A stretch of DNA of 64,000 bases from Nocardioides caeni. Lineage in GTDB: Bacteria > Actinomycetota > Actinomycetes > Propionibacteriales > Nocardioidaceae. Below, in pieces: positions 38,117-46,581 of the stretch. Location: NCBI RefSeq assembly GCF_004912195.1, contig NZ_STGW01000001.1, positions 459,552-523,551 on the forward strand, in the 5' to 3' direction. The notes beneath the pieces are model-generated. The model ran no database searches and was not told where the DNA came from. It worked only from the letters and a program-made list of their open reading frames with translations. The position numbers and the translations under genes are program-made. Each line of letters opens with the position of its first letter. Position 1 is the stretch's first letter.

Positions 38117-39361
38117 ATGGACACACGCCCCGCCCTCGACCGGGTGGCACTCGGGACCGTGATCATCGGCGGTGCGATCTTCTTCCTCCTCGCCGTTACC
38201 CAGGTGCCGTGGGAGCCCGTGCCCGGCGGTCGGCCCGAGGCGGTTCCGGCGACGTCGGTGTTCACCGACGACCAGATCGCCCGGGCGGAGCACTTCGCCC
38301 GCTGGGCCCGGGCATGGAGCTGGTCCTCGCTCGTGGTCTCCCTCGCGGTCGCGTGCTGGCTCGGCTTCGGGCGTCGTGGACGGGGCCTCGTCGAGCGGAT
38401 CCCCGGCTGGTGGTGGCTGCGAGTCATCGCTGCGGTGGTGGCGCTCACGGCCGTCGGCCGCCTCGTGACGTTGCCCTTCGGGATCGCCTCGCGACAGCTG
38501 AGGCTCGACGAGGGGCTCGCCGCCGGCAGTTGGGCGGCCTGGGGCACCGACCTCCTGACCGCGGACGCGGTCACCGTGATCGGAACCTCGCTGGCGTTGA
38601 TCGGTGCTGTCGGCTGCGCGCGTCGCTGGACCCGAGCGTGGCCGGCCATCGTGGGCGTGGGGGCCGCGGTCCTCGTCATGATCGGTTCGTTCGTCTATCC
38701 GCTGGTCGTCGAGCCGCTGTTCAACGACTTCGAGTCCCTCCCGGACGGATCCCTGCGGTCAGGCGTGCTCGCCCTCGCGGAGGCCGAGGATGTCGAGGTG
38801 GACGACGTCCTCGTCGCTGACGCGTCCCGACGTACGACGACGCTCAACGCCTATGTGTCGGGATTCGGGCACACCCGTCGCGTGGTGCTCTATGACAACC
38901 TCGTCAACGGCACACCGCAGGCGGAGACCTTGTCGGTGGTGGCGCACGAGCTTGCCCACGCCAAGCACGACGACGTGGTGACCGGGACGATGCTCGGCGC
39001 GGCGGGCGCCATGCTGGGCGTCGGCCTGCTCGGGCTGGTGCTCCAGTCCGGCCGCCGGCGGGGGATGGCCGACGTCGGATCGGTGCCGCTCGTGCTGGCC
39101 CTTGTCGCGCTGGCGACGGTCGTCACGGCGCCGGTGCAGAACGGGATCAGCCGTCAGATCGAGATCCGGGCAGACCAGACGGCCCTGGCGGTGACGAACG
39201 ATCCCGACGCCTTCGTCGATCTCCAGCGCCGTCTCGCCGTGCGCTCCCATGCCGACCCCACACCTCCGGCGTGGTCACAGTGGTGGTTTGGTTCGCATCC
39301 CACGGTGTTAGAGAGAGTCGGAATGGCGACCGATCTCAGGGAGTCCAGTCGACCGAGGTGA
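38117..39361 (+). CDS. M48 family (Ste24/CAAX protease-like) membrane metallopeptidase
   Basis: A 414-residue integral membrane zinc peptidase. HELAHAKHDD begins at residue 277 (HExxH), and the third ligand lies in IEIRADQTAL near 350, the ExxxD pattern of M48. Several helices precede and follow it (for example VIIGGAIFFLLAV, AAVVALTAVGRLVTL). LNAYVSGFGHTRRVVLYDNL matches the substrate-clamp region of Ste24/HtpX. It is the third envelope hydrolase in a row behind the c-di-AMP riboswitch. The last 26 bp overlap an antisense flp gene. Confidence 0.9.
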   Translation: MDTRPALDRVALGTVIIGGAIFFLLAVTQVPWEPVPGGRPEAVPATSVFTDDQIARAEHFARWARAWSWSSLVVSLAVACWLGFGRRGRGLVERIPGWWWLRVIAAVVALTAVGRLVTLPFGIASRQLRLDEGLAAGSWAAWGTDLLTADAVTVIGTSLALIGAVGCARRWTRAWPAIVGVGAAVLVMIGSFVYPLVVEPLFNDFESLPDGSLRSGVLALAEAEDVEVDDVLVADASRRTTTLNAYVSGFGHTRRVVLYDNLVNGTPQAETLSVVAHELAHAKHDDVVTGTMLGAAGAMLGVGLLGLVLQSGRRRGMADVGSVPLVLALVALATVVTAPVQNGISRQIEIRADQTALAVTNDPDAFVDLQRRLAVRSHADPTPPAWSQWWFGSHPTVLERVGMATDLRESSRPR

Positions 39362-39509
39362 AGAGCGCCGTGACATCCTGACCGAGGAATCCGACGACCG
39401 CGATGATGACACCCGCGATGAGGCTGGCCAGCAGTGCGTACTCAACCGCTGTTGCGCCGCGATCCGGTGCTGGGGCCGGCTCTTGGGCAGTCGTGAGGCC
39501 CAGTGTCAT
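39336..39509 (-). CDS. Flp/Fap-type pilin, 57 residues (second copy)
   Basis: A very short gene easily missed by length cut-offs. The translation has RGATAVEYALLASLIAGVII followed by AVVGFLGQDVTALFTSVDWTP; the G/A-TAVEYALL block with its Glu+5 is the type IV pilin processing site shared with the neighbouring flp gene. The leader is unusually long and Pro/Ala-rich (LTTAQEPAPAPDRG). ATG at 39509 has AGGA 11 nt upstream. Its 3' end runs antisense under the last codons of the M48 gene. It may be a minor or alternative pilin. Confidence 0.85.
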   Translation of the reverse strand: MTLGLTTAQEPAPAPDRGATAVEYALLASLIAGVIIAVVGFLGQDVTALFTSVDWTP

Positions 39510-39547
39510 GACGTCATCTTTCCTGTCGATGTGCCCGACTTATGCCG

Positions 39548-39581
39548 ACGGCCGCGCTGTCAGTCGTGACAGCGCGGCCGT
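39548..39581. terminator. 15-bp perfect hairpin between the two flp genes
   Basis: ACGGCCGCGCTGTCA (39548-39562) pairs with TGACAGCGCGGCCGT (39567-39581), 4-nt loop. It starts 20 bp after the main flp stop (minus strand) and lacks a T-tract. It may terminate partly or protect the flp mRNA 3' end, giving more of the first pilin than the second. Confidence 0.6.
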
Positions 39582-39601
39582 TGGTGACCATTGGCAGGCG
39601 A

Positions 39602-39796
39602 TCAGCCCTGGTCGCCGTTGATCTCGTTCTCGACGCCGTCGAAGGCGCCGAGGATGTCCTGGCCCAGGAATCCGACGACGAGGATGATGACGCCAGCGAT
39701 GAGGGCGACCAGCAGGCCGTACTCGACGGCGGTCGCGCCACGCTCGTCCGACTTGGCGAGGCGGGCGTTGAGCAGGATGTTGAGGTACTGGATCAT
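39602..39796 (-). CDS. flp: Flp/Fap-type pilin, 64 residues (main copy)
   Basis: The structural pilin of the Tad pilus. The processing region is DERGATAVEYGLLVALIAGV, with the hydrophobic helix continuing IILVVGFLGQDI and a short acidic tail. Prepilin peptidase cuts before the hydrophobic part; the essential Glu and Tyr are present. ATG at 39796 has GGAG 7 nt upstream. No prepilin peptidase is encoded in the window. It lies downstream of the two-component genes and upstream of the 57-residue copy. Confidence 0.93.
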   Translation of the reverse strand: MIQYLNILLNARLAKSDERGATAVEYGLLVALIAGVIILVVGFLGQDILGAFDGVENEINGDQG

Positions 39797-39908
39797 CGGG
39801 GTGCTCCTTGCACTGGTTGCTTCTCTGTGTCCCCGGGGAGTCCTCCCCGATGACGAGAACTCTGCCGCATCTGGGCGTCCCCTGTATCGGGAGTTCGTCT
39901 CGTCCCCC

Positions 39909-39926
39909 CTAGTCACTTCTGACTAG
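39909..39926. promoter_or_regulatory. palindrome upstream of flp, candidate operator
   Basis: CTAGTCA (39909-39915) and TGACTAG (39920-39926), 4-bp spacer, lie between the response-regulator stop and the flp leader. A related TAGTCgatTGAC occurs at 48687-48698 upstream of cpaB, so the locus's LuxR regulator could bind both (inference). Confidence 0.35.
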
Positions 39927-39942
39927 CGGGCGGAGGTGTCCG

Positions 39943-40593
39943 TCATCGTGCTGAAGGCTGCACCGTCGAGAGCAGTCCGATCCGCATCGCCGTCACCAGT
40001 GCCTGGGCCCGGTTGGCGGCTCCGAGCTTCTGGTAGATCCGCGCGATATGAGACTTGGTTGTCGACTCCGAGAGGTAGAGCTTCTGGCCGATGGCGGCCG
40101 CATTCAGGCCCTCGGCGAGTAGCACGAGGACGTCGTGCTCACGCTCTGTCAGGGCGGTCGACTCGGCCGACTGTCGCCGCATCATCGCGCCCACCAGGCC
40201 GGCACAGACGAAAGCCTTGGGGGAGACGGCTGCGTGACGGGCAGCCTTGATCACCTCGGTGGAGGGGGCGTCCTTGCCGACGAAGCCTGACGCACCGGCC
40301 TGCATCGCGGCGAAGATCTGCTCGTCGCCGGAGTGCATGGTGAGGACGATCAGACCGACCTGGTCGCTCTCCTTGCGGAGGGTGCGAACGACGTCGAGTC
40401 CGGTGCCGTCCTGCATCTGCAGATCGGTGATGACCACCTGAGGCTGCACCCGCTGGTAGGCGGCGATCCCCTCGGCCACCGATCCGGCCGTGGCGACCAC
40501 GTGGAGATCGGGCTCGAGGTCGAGGACGGCGCCCAACCCGTTGCGGATCAGCTCGTGGTCGTCGATCAGAAGTACCGAGATCGGCTCACTCAT
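39943..40593 (-). CDS. NarL/FixJ-family response regulator
   Basis: A 216-residue regulator. The receiver has acidic pair LIDDHE, phosphoacceptor Asp in VVITDLQMQDGTG, Thr in VLTMHSG and the conserved Lys in GFVGKDAP. The LuxR helix-turn-helix is LTEREHDVLVLLAEGLNAAA to SESTTKSHIARIYQKLG. It overlaps the histidine-kinase stop (TGATG; GTG at 40596 also possible). Placed between tadC and flp, it probably controls pilus genes. Confidence 0.92.
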   Translation of the reverse strand: MSEPISVLLIDDHELIRNGLGAVLDLEPDLHVVATAGSVAEGIAAYQRVQPQVVITDLQMQDGTGLDVVRTLRKESDQVGLIVLTMHSGDEQIFAAMQAGASGFVGKDAPSTEVIKAARHAAVSPKAFVCAGLVGAMMRRQSAESTALTEREHDVLVLLAEGLNAAAIGQKLYLSESTTKSHIARIYQKLGAANRAQALVTAMRIGLLSTVQPSAR

Positions 40594-42164
40594 CACATCT
40601 CCTCTGTCGAGGTCGGGGTCGGCGACGAGCCGACCGAGCTCCGCTGGGTCTTGACCGATACCGAGACGGTCAAGCCCCTGCTGGCGTTGTCGCGGACCAC
40701 GAGCTCCGCTCCGATCAGTCTGGCACGCTCGCGCATGATCTTCAGCCCGTGCGAGTCGCTGCGCGCCGACTGCAGTCCCACGCCATCGTCGGTGATGGTG
40801 ATGATGGCGTCGGGCGCGTAGACCTGGCAGCGCACGTCGATCGCGGTGGCGCGGGCGTGCTTGACCGCGTTGTTCATGGCTTCCTGGGCGATCCGGAAGA
40901 GCTCTGCCTCCACCTCGGGGCGCAGCCGGGCCGGCTGCTCGTCGAGACGGACCCGGATCGGGATGCCTGAGGATTCCGAGAGGTGACGAGCCACGTTGCT
41001 GATCGCCGCACCGAGGCTCTCGGCCTCACCGATGCTGGTGCGCAGGTTCATCACCGACTGACGCACCTCGGCTACCACCTTGCTGACGCGGTCCCGGAGC
41101 ATGATGAGGGCCTTTTCCTGGGCATCGTCGGCCGGACGGGCAGCCAACGCGTCGATGATGTAACCGAGGGAGGCGATGTCCTGCGCGACGCCGTCGTGCA
41201 TCTCGCGCGCCAGCCGGTTGCGTTCGTCCGCTGTGGCGGCATCGCGGAACTGGGCGAACAACAAGGCTGCGTCGACCTTGACCGCATTGTCCGCGAGGTC
41301 GTGCGCGATTGTTTCGAGAGGGAGCGGCAGGTCGGTGTCGCTGCTCGCCGGTCTGAGACCGGCGACCACCACCTGCTCGCTGACCCGGAAGGCAAAGCCC
41401 TGCCCGATCTCGACGTGGTCTTGGCGTCCTTGACCACTGAGGTGGACGTCGCCTGCGAGCGTCTCGCACGCAGCCGCGTCCGCCTGTTCCAGGTCCAGGG
41501 TCGAAGCGACGGGGGTCAGGCTGTCGCCACGAGGCACGTAGAGCACGAGGCCACGATTGGGGATCTGGTCGCTGACGACGCTGAGCAATTCTCCCCCCAG
41601 AGCGGCGACGTCCAAACCGGAGCTGAGGTCGCCCGCGAGGGCGAGCAGCTGGCGGAGGTGCTCCTGCGCGTCGCGGTAGGGGGCGAGCGGGTCGGGCAGG
41701 CGGTCGGAGGAGAACGTGACACTGGCGATCAGGCTCAGTCCGAGCCCGGCCATCACCCAGGTGAAGATGGACACGGCCTGCTCTGAGGTGATCCGTTCCC
41801 ACCACATGAGGGCCAACGCCACGACAGTGATCGACTCGACGATCACGGCCCTGGCCATGGTGCGCGGGCCGGCGTTGGCTGTGGCGTAGAGCGGCGGAAC
41901 GACGAGCGCAGCCAGAATGGACGGCGCGGATTCCATGCCGAGGGCGCAGATGACCCCTACTGTCGCTGCCTCGGTCGCCGGGCTGAGGGAGAGACGCAAC
42001 TCCCGTCGTGTGGCCGTGACGCCTTGGAAGATCCACACGAAACTCAGCGCGAGGAGGGCGAAGAGGCCCTCCTCTTGGTGAAACCAGAGAATGGGGCCGC
42101 CGATCGCGAGCAGCGCGAAGAAGCGGGCAGCGCCCACGACGGCGTAACTCTGGCTGCTGACCAT
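40593..42164 (-). CDS. membrane sensor histidine kinase (HisKA_3, NarL-type)
   Basis: A 523-residue kinase. Six or so N-terminal helices (FFALLAIGGPILWF onward to SIFTWVMAGLGLSLIASVTF), then a GAF-like domain (about 175-300) and the HisKA_3 domain with the phosphorylated His in LAREMHDGVAQDIASLG. The HATPase_c domain has AQEAMNNAVKHARA and ITDDGVGLQ. The partner is the LuxR regulator overlapping its stop. The ATG is 6 nt after TAGGCT, indicating its own leaderless promoter separate from the tad operon. Confidence 0.92.
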   Translation of the reverse strand: MVSSQSYAVVGAARFFALLAIGGPILWFHQEEGLFALLALSFVWIFQGVTATRRELRLSLSPATEAATVGVICALGMESAPSILAALVVPPLYATANAGPRTMARAVIVESITVVALALMWWERITSEQAVSIFTWVMAGLGLSLIASVTFSSDRLPDPLAPYRDAQEHLRQLLALAGDLSSGLDVAALGGELLSVVSDQIPNRGLVLYVPRGDSLTPVASTLDLEQADAAACETLAGDVHLSGQGRQDHVEIGQGFAFRVSEQVVVAGLRPASSDTDLPLPLETIAHDLADNAVKVDAALLFAQFRDAATADERNRLAREMHDGVAQDIASLGYIIDALAARPADDAQEKALIMLRDRVSKVVAEVRQSVMNLRTSIGEAESLGAAISNVARHLSESSGIPIRVRLDEQPARLRPEVEAELFRIAQEAMNNAVKHARATAIDVRCQVYAPDAIITITDDGVGLQSARSDSHGLKIMRERARLIGAELVVRDNASRGLTVSVSVKTQRSSVGSSPTPTSTEEM

Positions 42165-42170
42165 GTGGTC

Positions 42171-42176
42171 AGCCTA
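42171..42176 (-). promoter_or_regulatory. -10 hexamer of histidine kinase gene (leaderless type)
   Basis: TAGGCT on the minus strand, 6 nt before the ATG at 42164. Confidence 0.5.
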
Positions 42177-42212
42177 GAACCAGTTCTGGCGGCGGCGGGG
42201 CCATGCAGCGTC

Positions 42213-43136
42213 TCAGCTGAAGTTGTCGATGGCGTTGAGTACGGCCGGGCCCATGACGACGACGAAGAGGCAGGGAAGGATGCAGATGATCAGCGGGATC
42301 ATGATCTTGACGGGGATCTCCTGTGCCTTCTCCTCAGCGTACTGGCGCCGCTTCAACCGGATCTCGGCCGACTGTACGCGCAGGACCTGGCCGATCGGGA
42401 TGCCAAAGGCGTCGGCCTGCACCATCGAGCCAACGAAGGTATGGAGGTCGTCTACGTTGCTCCGTGCTCCCAGTGCGCGCAGAGCGTCGGACCTGCTCAT
42501 CCCGAGCTGCATCTCGCGCAGCACGCGCGAGAACTCCTCGGCCAAGGGCCCAGTCGTGTTGCGGGCGACCTGCTGGATGGCGGCGTCGAAACCCAGGCCG
42601 GCCTCGACACTGATCGTCAATAGGTCTACCGCATCGGCGAGAGTCTTGCGGACCTCATCTGATCGCTTTGCCGTGATTTGGTAGAGGTAGATATCGGGAC
42701 CGAAGAATCCGATCACGACGCCTGCCGCGGCCATCAGCGCGAGAGTCGTGATCGAGAAGTTCAGCAGTAGTCCGTAGGCGAGCAGTAGCCCCGGGAGTAG
42801 GACCGCGCCGAGCACCTTCAGGGAGACGACTCGGTCGACCGTCCATGCGTGGGGGACTCCGGCGAACTCGAGCCGGCGACGGATTCGGTCCGCCTGGTCG
42901 GCTCCGGTGATGCGTCGACCGATGCGGAGGGCACGCGCTTGCATCGGATCGAGGATGCGATCGGTGAAGGATCGGTCCGCGTCGTCGGCCAGATCCTGTG
43001 CCCCGGCCCCGGCGCCCTGCTGTTCTAGGGCACGGAGGGCTCTCTCGAGCCCGTCTGGACGCTCGTTGCCGGCAATCGCCACTCCGATTGCCGATACCGC
43101 GGCGATCAGCAGCACGAACGCAAGAATCAGTAGCAT
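42213..43136 (-). CDS. tadC: Tad pilus inner-membrane platform protein TadC
   Basis: A 307-residue T2SSF-domain protein. The cytoplasmic domain has DAVDLLTISVEAGLGFDAAI and FVGSMVQADAFGIPIGQVLR, and helices lie at the N-terminus (LLILAFVLLIAAVSAIGVAI), in the middle and at the end (IPLIICILPCLFVVVMGPAV). It partners TadB as the assembly platform on which TadA acts. ATG at 43136 shares one base with the tadB stop (TGATG). Confidence 0.92.
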   Translation of the reverse strand: MLLILAFVLLIAAVSAIGVAIAGNERPDGLERALRALEQQGAGAGAQDLADDADRSFTDRILDPMQARALRIGRRITGADQADRIRRRLEFAGVPHAWTVDRVVSLKVLGAVLLPGLLLAYGLLLNFSITTLALMAAAGVVIGFFGPDIYLYQITAKRSDEVRKTLADAVDLLTISVEAGLGFDAAIQQVARNTTGPLAEEFSRVLREMQLGMSRSDALRALGARSNVDDLHTFVGSMVQADAFGIPIGQVLRVQSAEIRLKRRQYAEEKAQEIPVKIMIPLIICILPCLFVVVMGPAVLNAIDNFS

Positions 43137-45064
43137 CAGGCCTCCACCTTGACCAGGCGTGACATCCAGAAGACTCCGATGAGCAGCCAGCCCACCGCCA
43201 GTCCCGAAATGATCCATCCGCGCGGGTCGGCATACAACGGCTCGAGGAAATCGCGGTTTGTCAGGAAGAGATACATGAAGAAGCCCGGAGGGAGACCGCA
43301 GAGGACGTAGGCGGACATCCGGCCTTCGGCGGCGAGAGCACTCACATGCCGCCGGAGTGATGCTCGCTCGCGCATGGTCGCGGCCACGGTCGTCAGAAGC
43401 TCAGCAAGGTTTCCACCGACCTGACGCTGGATCCGGATCGCCATGACCGTCCACGCGAAATCCTTGCTCTGAAACCGCGCAGCGACGCCCTCGAAGGCAT
43501 CCTCGAGCGGAACCCCGATGCGAGACTCCACCAGGACCCGTTTGAACTCGGAGGCGATGGGCTCAGGACCCTCGCGGACGACGGTGTCGACGGCCTGGGC
43601 CAAGGACAAACCGGCACTCAGTGCACCGGAGATGAGCTGGAGCACGTCAGGGAGGCCCTTCTGGAACGCCTTCAACCTCCGCGCGCTCTGGATTCGCAAG
43701 TAGATGGGTGGCGCAACGACTCCGATCGCCATGAAGAGGATGCCCACGACAAGGTCGCCCTTGCCGACGAGGAGTCCCAAGAGGCCGAAGGCAAACACCA
43801 GACCGACGTGGAGCAGGAGCCATTCGGACGGTTTGAACTCGCTCCCAGCCGCGGACAGGCGCCGGGTCAGGCGGTCGTTCAGCCCGCGGTTGCGCTCCAG
43901 CACCCCGGCGGCGGCGGCCTTCGCTTGCTCGAGGACAGGCTCAGTGGCGGGCCTTGCCGCCGCCTTGTCCAAGGAGACAGACGCCCGCGTGCTGTAGGCC
44001 TCCACGCGATCGGCGAGGGTCATCGGTGCGGGCTTCGCGGGCACCAGCATGAGGGCAACGACGACGAGGCCGATGGCGAAGGCGACGAGACCGCCGTAGA
44101 GCACCCAGTCGGGCGCGTCCCAGGCGCTCTGGTCGGCGACCTCGGGAGATGAGTCGATCAGATCTGCGTCGCCGGAGGCGGACTGGATCGACGCTAGGGC
44201 GGCGGCGACGATGGGTTCGCCGTCTGTGGGCAGCGTCACCTCGACGTTGGCCTGCTCGGCGTCGAAACCCGACGGCAGGGGAGCGGTGACCAGGATCTGG
44301 CTCGCGAGCAGATCAGCCTCGGCCCGGAAGGCGTCAGCGAGGCCTTCCCCGGTGGAGTTGATGACGGTGCCCGGGCTCTCGCCGGCCCCAGCCATCTCGC
44401 GTAGCGCCTCCAGAGCTGTGCCACGGACCCCCAGCGACACGACGTCGACGGTCGCCTTGCTGTCGTCGATGCCATCGACGACGTCGCCGATGGTGGCTCC
44501 GCCGCCGGTGTCGGCGCCGTCCGAGAGCAGCAGCACCGTGCGTTGGCCCAGCGTCCCGGCCGCGTCGATCGCTGCCAGCACACCGTCGTGGAGGCGGGTG
44601 TCGCGTGCCGTCTCGAGGCCGTCGATGACCGCTTGCGCGGCTGCTCGATCCGTGGTCGGGTCCAGCGCCAGGTTCACCTCGTTGTCGAAGGTGACGATGC
44701 CGACCTCGACGTCGTCGGGCACGGTGGTGAGGTAGATGCCGGCGGCTTCCTTGGCCGCCTCGAAGCGGCCGCGGGACCGCATCGACTCACTCGTGTCGAT
44801 GGCCAGCACGGTCGTGCGCTTCACGCTGGCGCCCTCGCTGGCCGCGGTCGCGCTGGCATCCAGCTCGTCGTCGGCCAGCTTGGCGGTGACTCCGTCCAGA
44901 TCGACCTGGACGCCCGGGGGCACGCTGACGAGGACTCGCAGGCCGTCCTCGGAGGCCTCCACGTGCGCGATGGTGCCGTCCTCGGCGGAGGCGCTGGTCA
45001 TGCCGATCATCAGACCGGCGAGGACAGCGACGACGAGGAGCAGGAGACGCCTCAGCGTGCTCAC
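43136..45064 (-). CDS. tadB: fusion of von Willebrand factor A domain with TadB platform protein
   Basis: A 642-residue fusion. A signal peptide (LLLLVVAVLAGLMIGMTSASA) is followed by a small beta domain and a vWA domain from about residue 84; the MIDAS motif DTSES and later TRLHDG and LLSDGADTG are present, so metal binding is likely. After a helix (WVLYGGLVAFAIGLVVVALM) comes a standard TadB T2SSF region (LQLISGALSAGLSLAQAVD, RQVGGNLAELLTTVAATMRE) with its own helices. TadB is about 300 residues in the classical system, so the exported adhesion-type domain is an addition. GTG overlaps the tadA stop by 4 nt. Confidence 0.92.
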   Translation of the reverse strand: MSTLRRLLLLVVAVLAGLMIGMTSASAEDGTIAHVEASEDGLRVLVSVPPGVQVDLDGVTAKLADDELDASATAASEGASVKRTTVLAIDTSESMRSRGRFEAAKEAAGIYLTTVPDDVEVGIVTFDNEVNLALDPTTDRAAAQAVIDGLETARDTRLHDGVLAAIDAAGTLGQRTVLLLSDGADTGGGATIGDVVDGIDDSKATVDVVSLGVRGTALEALREMAGAGESPGTVINSTGEGLADAFRAEADLLASQILVTAPLPSGFDAEQANVEVTLPTDGEPIVAAALASIQSASGDADLIDSSPEVADQSAWDAPDWVLYGGLVAFAIGLVVVALMLVPAKPAPMTLADRVEAYSTRASVSLDKAAARPATEPVLEQAKAAAAGVLERNRGLNDRLTRRLSAAGSEFKPSEWLLLHVGLVFAFGLLGLLVGKGDLVVGILFMAIGVVAPPIYLRIQSARRLKAFQKGLPDVLQLISGALSAGLSLAQAVDTVVREGPEPIASEFKRVLVESRIGVPLEDAFEGVAARFQSKDFAWTVMAIRIQRQVGGNLAELLTTVAATMRERASLRRHVSALAAEGRMSAYVLCGLPPGFFMYLFLTNRDFLEPLYADPRGWIISGLAVGWLLIGVFWMSRLVKVEA

Positions 45065-46581
45065 AGCCGGTCCATGCGGAAGATCGTCGGATCGACGGCC
45101 ACGTTGGCGTAGGTCAGCTTCTCGAGGAACTTCGGCCGCAGCCCGGTCGAGCGCAACCGGCCCAAGATGCGCCCGTTCTCGTCGAAACCGGGGCTGTTGT
45201 CGAAGACGAAGACGTCTTGGAGGGTGATGACGTCACCCTCCATCCGCTCGACCTCGGTGATGTGAGTGATCCGCCGTGAGCCATCCTTGAAGCGGGTCTG
45301 GTGCACGATCAGGTCGACGGCGGATGCCACCTGTTCGCGGATCGCGCGGATCGGCAGGTCCATGCCAGCCATCAGCACCATCGTCTCCATGCGGGCCAAG
45401 GTGTCGCGCGGACCGTTGCTGTGCAGCGTGCAGATGGAGCCGTCGTGGCCGGTGTTCATCGCCTGCAGCATGTCGAGTGCCGACGCGTCACGAACCTCGC
45501 CGACGACGATGCGGTCGGGGCGCATGCGCAGGCTGTTGCGGACCAGGTCGCGGATGCTGACCTCGCCCTTGCCCTCGATGTTGGAGGGCCGCGACTCCAG
45601 GCGCACGACATGGTCCTGCTTGAGCTGGAGCTCGGCCGCGTCCTCGATGGTGACGATCCGCTCGTCGGTGGGGATGAACGACGACAGCACGTTGAGCGTC
45701 GTCGTCTTCCCGGCGCCGGTGCCGCCCGAGACGATCACGTTGAGCCGTCCCCGGACGCACGCGTCCAGGAAGTCAGCGGTCTGCGGAGTGAGCGACCCGA
45801 AGTTGATCAGGTCCTGCACGGTCAGCGGGTCGGTCGAGAACTTCCGGATCGTCAGCGCAGAGCCATCGATCGAGAGAGGCGGGATGATTGCGTTGACACG
45901 GCTGCCGTCGGGAAGGCGCGCGTCCACCATCGGCGACGACTCGTCCACCCGGCGTCCGATGCGGGAGACGATCTTGTCGATCGTTCGGCGCAGGTGGCCC
46001 TCGTCCGCGAAGTGAGCCTCAGCCTTCATCAGGCGGCCACTCTTCTCCAGCCACACGTCGTCGTGACCGTTGACCATGACCTCGGAGACCTCCGGATCGC
46101 GGAGGTAGGGGTCGATCGGTCCGTAGCCGAGGATGTCGTCGGTGATGTCCTGCGTCACCCGGGCGCGGTCCGCTGCGCTGAGAGGTCGATCCTGGGCGCC
46201 GAGCACCTCGGAGAGCACCGAACGGACGGTCTGGTCCAGCTCGTCCTGGTCCATCTCGGCGTCGTAGAGGTGCGGACCGAGCTTCTTGAGCAGCTCGGCA
46301 TGCACGCTGCTCTTCAACTCTTCGATCCGGTCGACCTCTTGGTTGGCCAGGGTCCGACGGGACGTCGGGCGGCCGTCGGCACCGGCAGCCGCTGCGCGAG
46401 CTGCCAGTGGTCCGGTGGTCGCAGCGGTGCTGGATCCGGCGAGGCGTGCCTCGGACCCTGTCGCAGAAGTGCTGCTGGCTACCTCCCCGCCCGACTCATC
46501 AGGAGCAGGATCGCCGGCGTGCTTGCCCTGGGCGGCGGCTTCCCTGCGGGCGGCGGCCAGCCGTTCGGAGAGGCTCGACAT
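45061..46581 (-). CDS. tadA: Tad pilus secretion ATPase TadA/CpaF
   Basis: A 506-residue hexameric ATPase that powers Flp pilin assembly. Walker A is SGGTGAGKTTTLN near residue 282, the Asp box/Walker B region is RPDRIVVGEVRDASALDMLQ and the His box is TGHDGSICTLHSN. The N-terminal CpaF domain has DEVSEVMVNG-type sequence (DPEVSEVMVNGHDDVW). A disordered Ala/Ser-rich stretch of about 80 residues begins the protein. It overlaps tadZ by one base. Confidence 0.96.
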   Translation of the reverse strand: MSSLSERLAAARREAAAQGKHAGDPAPDESGGEVASSTSATGSEARLAGSSTAATTGPLAARAAAAGADGRPTSRRTLANQEVDRIEELKSSVHAELLKKLGPHLYDAEMDQDELDQTVRSVLSEVLGAQDRPLSAADRARVTQDITDDILGYGPIDPYLRDPEVSEVMVNGHDDVWLEKSGRLMKAEAHFADEGHLRRTIDKIVSRIGRRVDESSPMVDARLPDGSRVNAIIPPLSIDGSALTIRKFSTDPLTVQDLINFGSLTPQTADFLDACVRGRLNVIVSGGTGAGKTTTLNVLSSFIPTDERIVTIEDAAELQLKQDHVVRLESRPSNIEGKGEVSIRDLVRNSLRMRPDRIVVGEVRDASALDMLQAMNTGHDGSICTLHSNGPRDTLARMETMVLMAGMDLPIRAIREQVASAVDLIVHQTRFKDGSRRITHITEVERMEGDVITLQDVFVFDNSPGFDENGRILGRLRSTGLRPKFLEKLTYANVAVDPTIFRMDRL

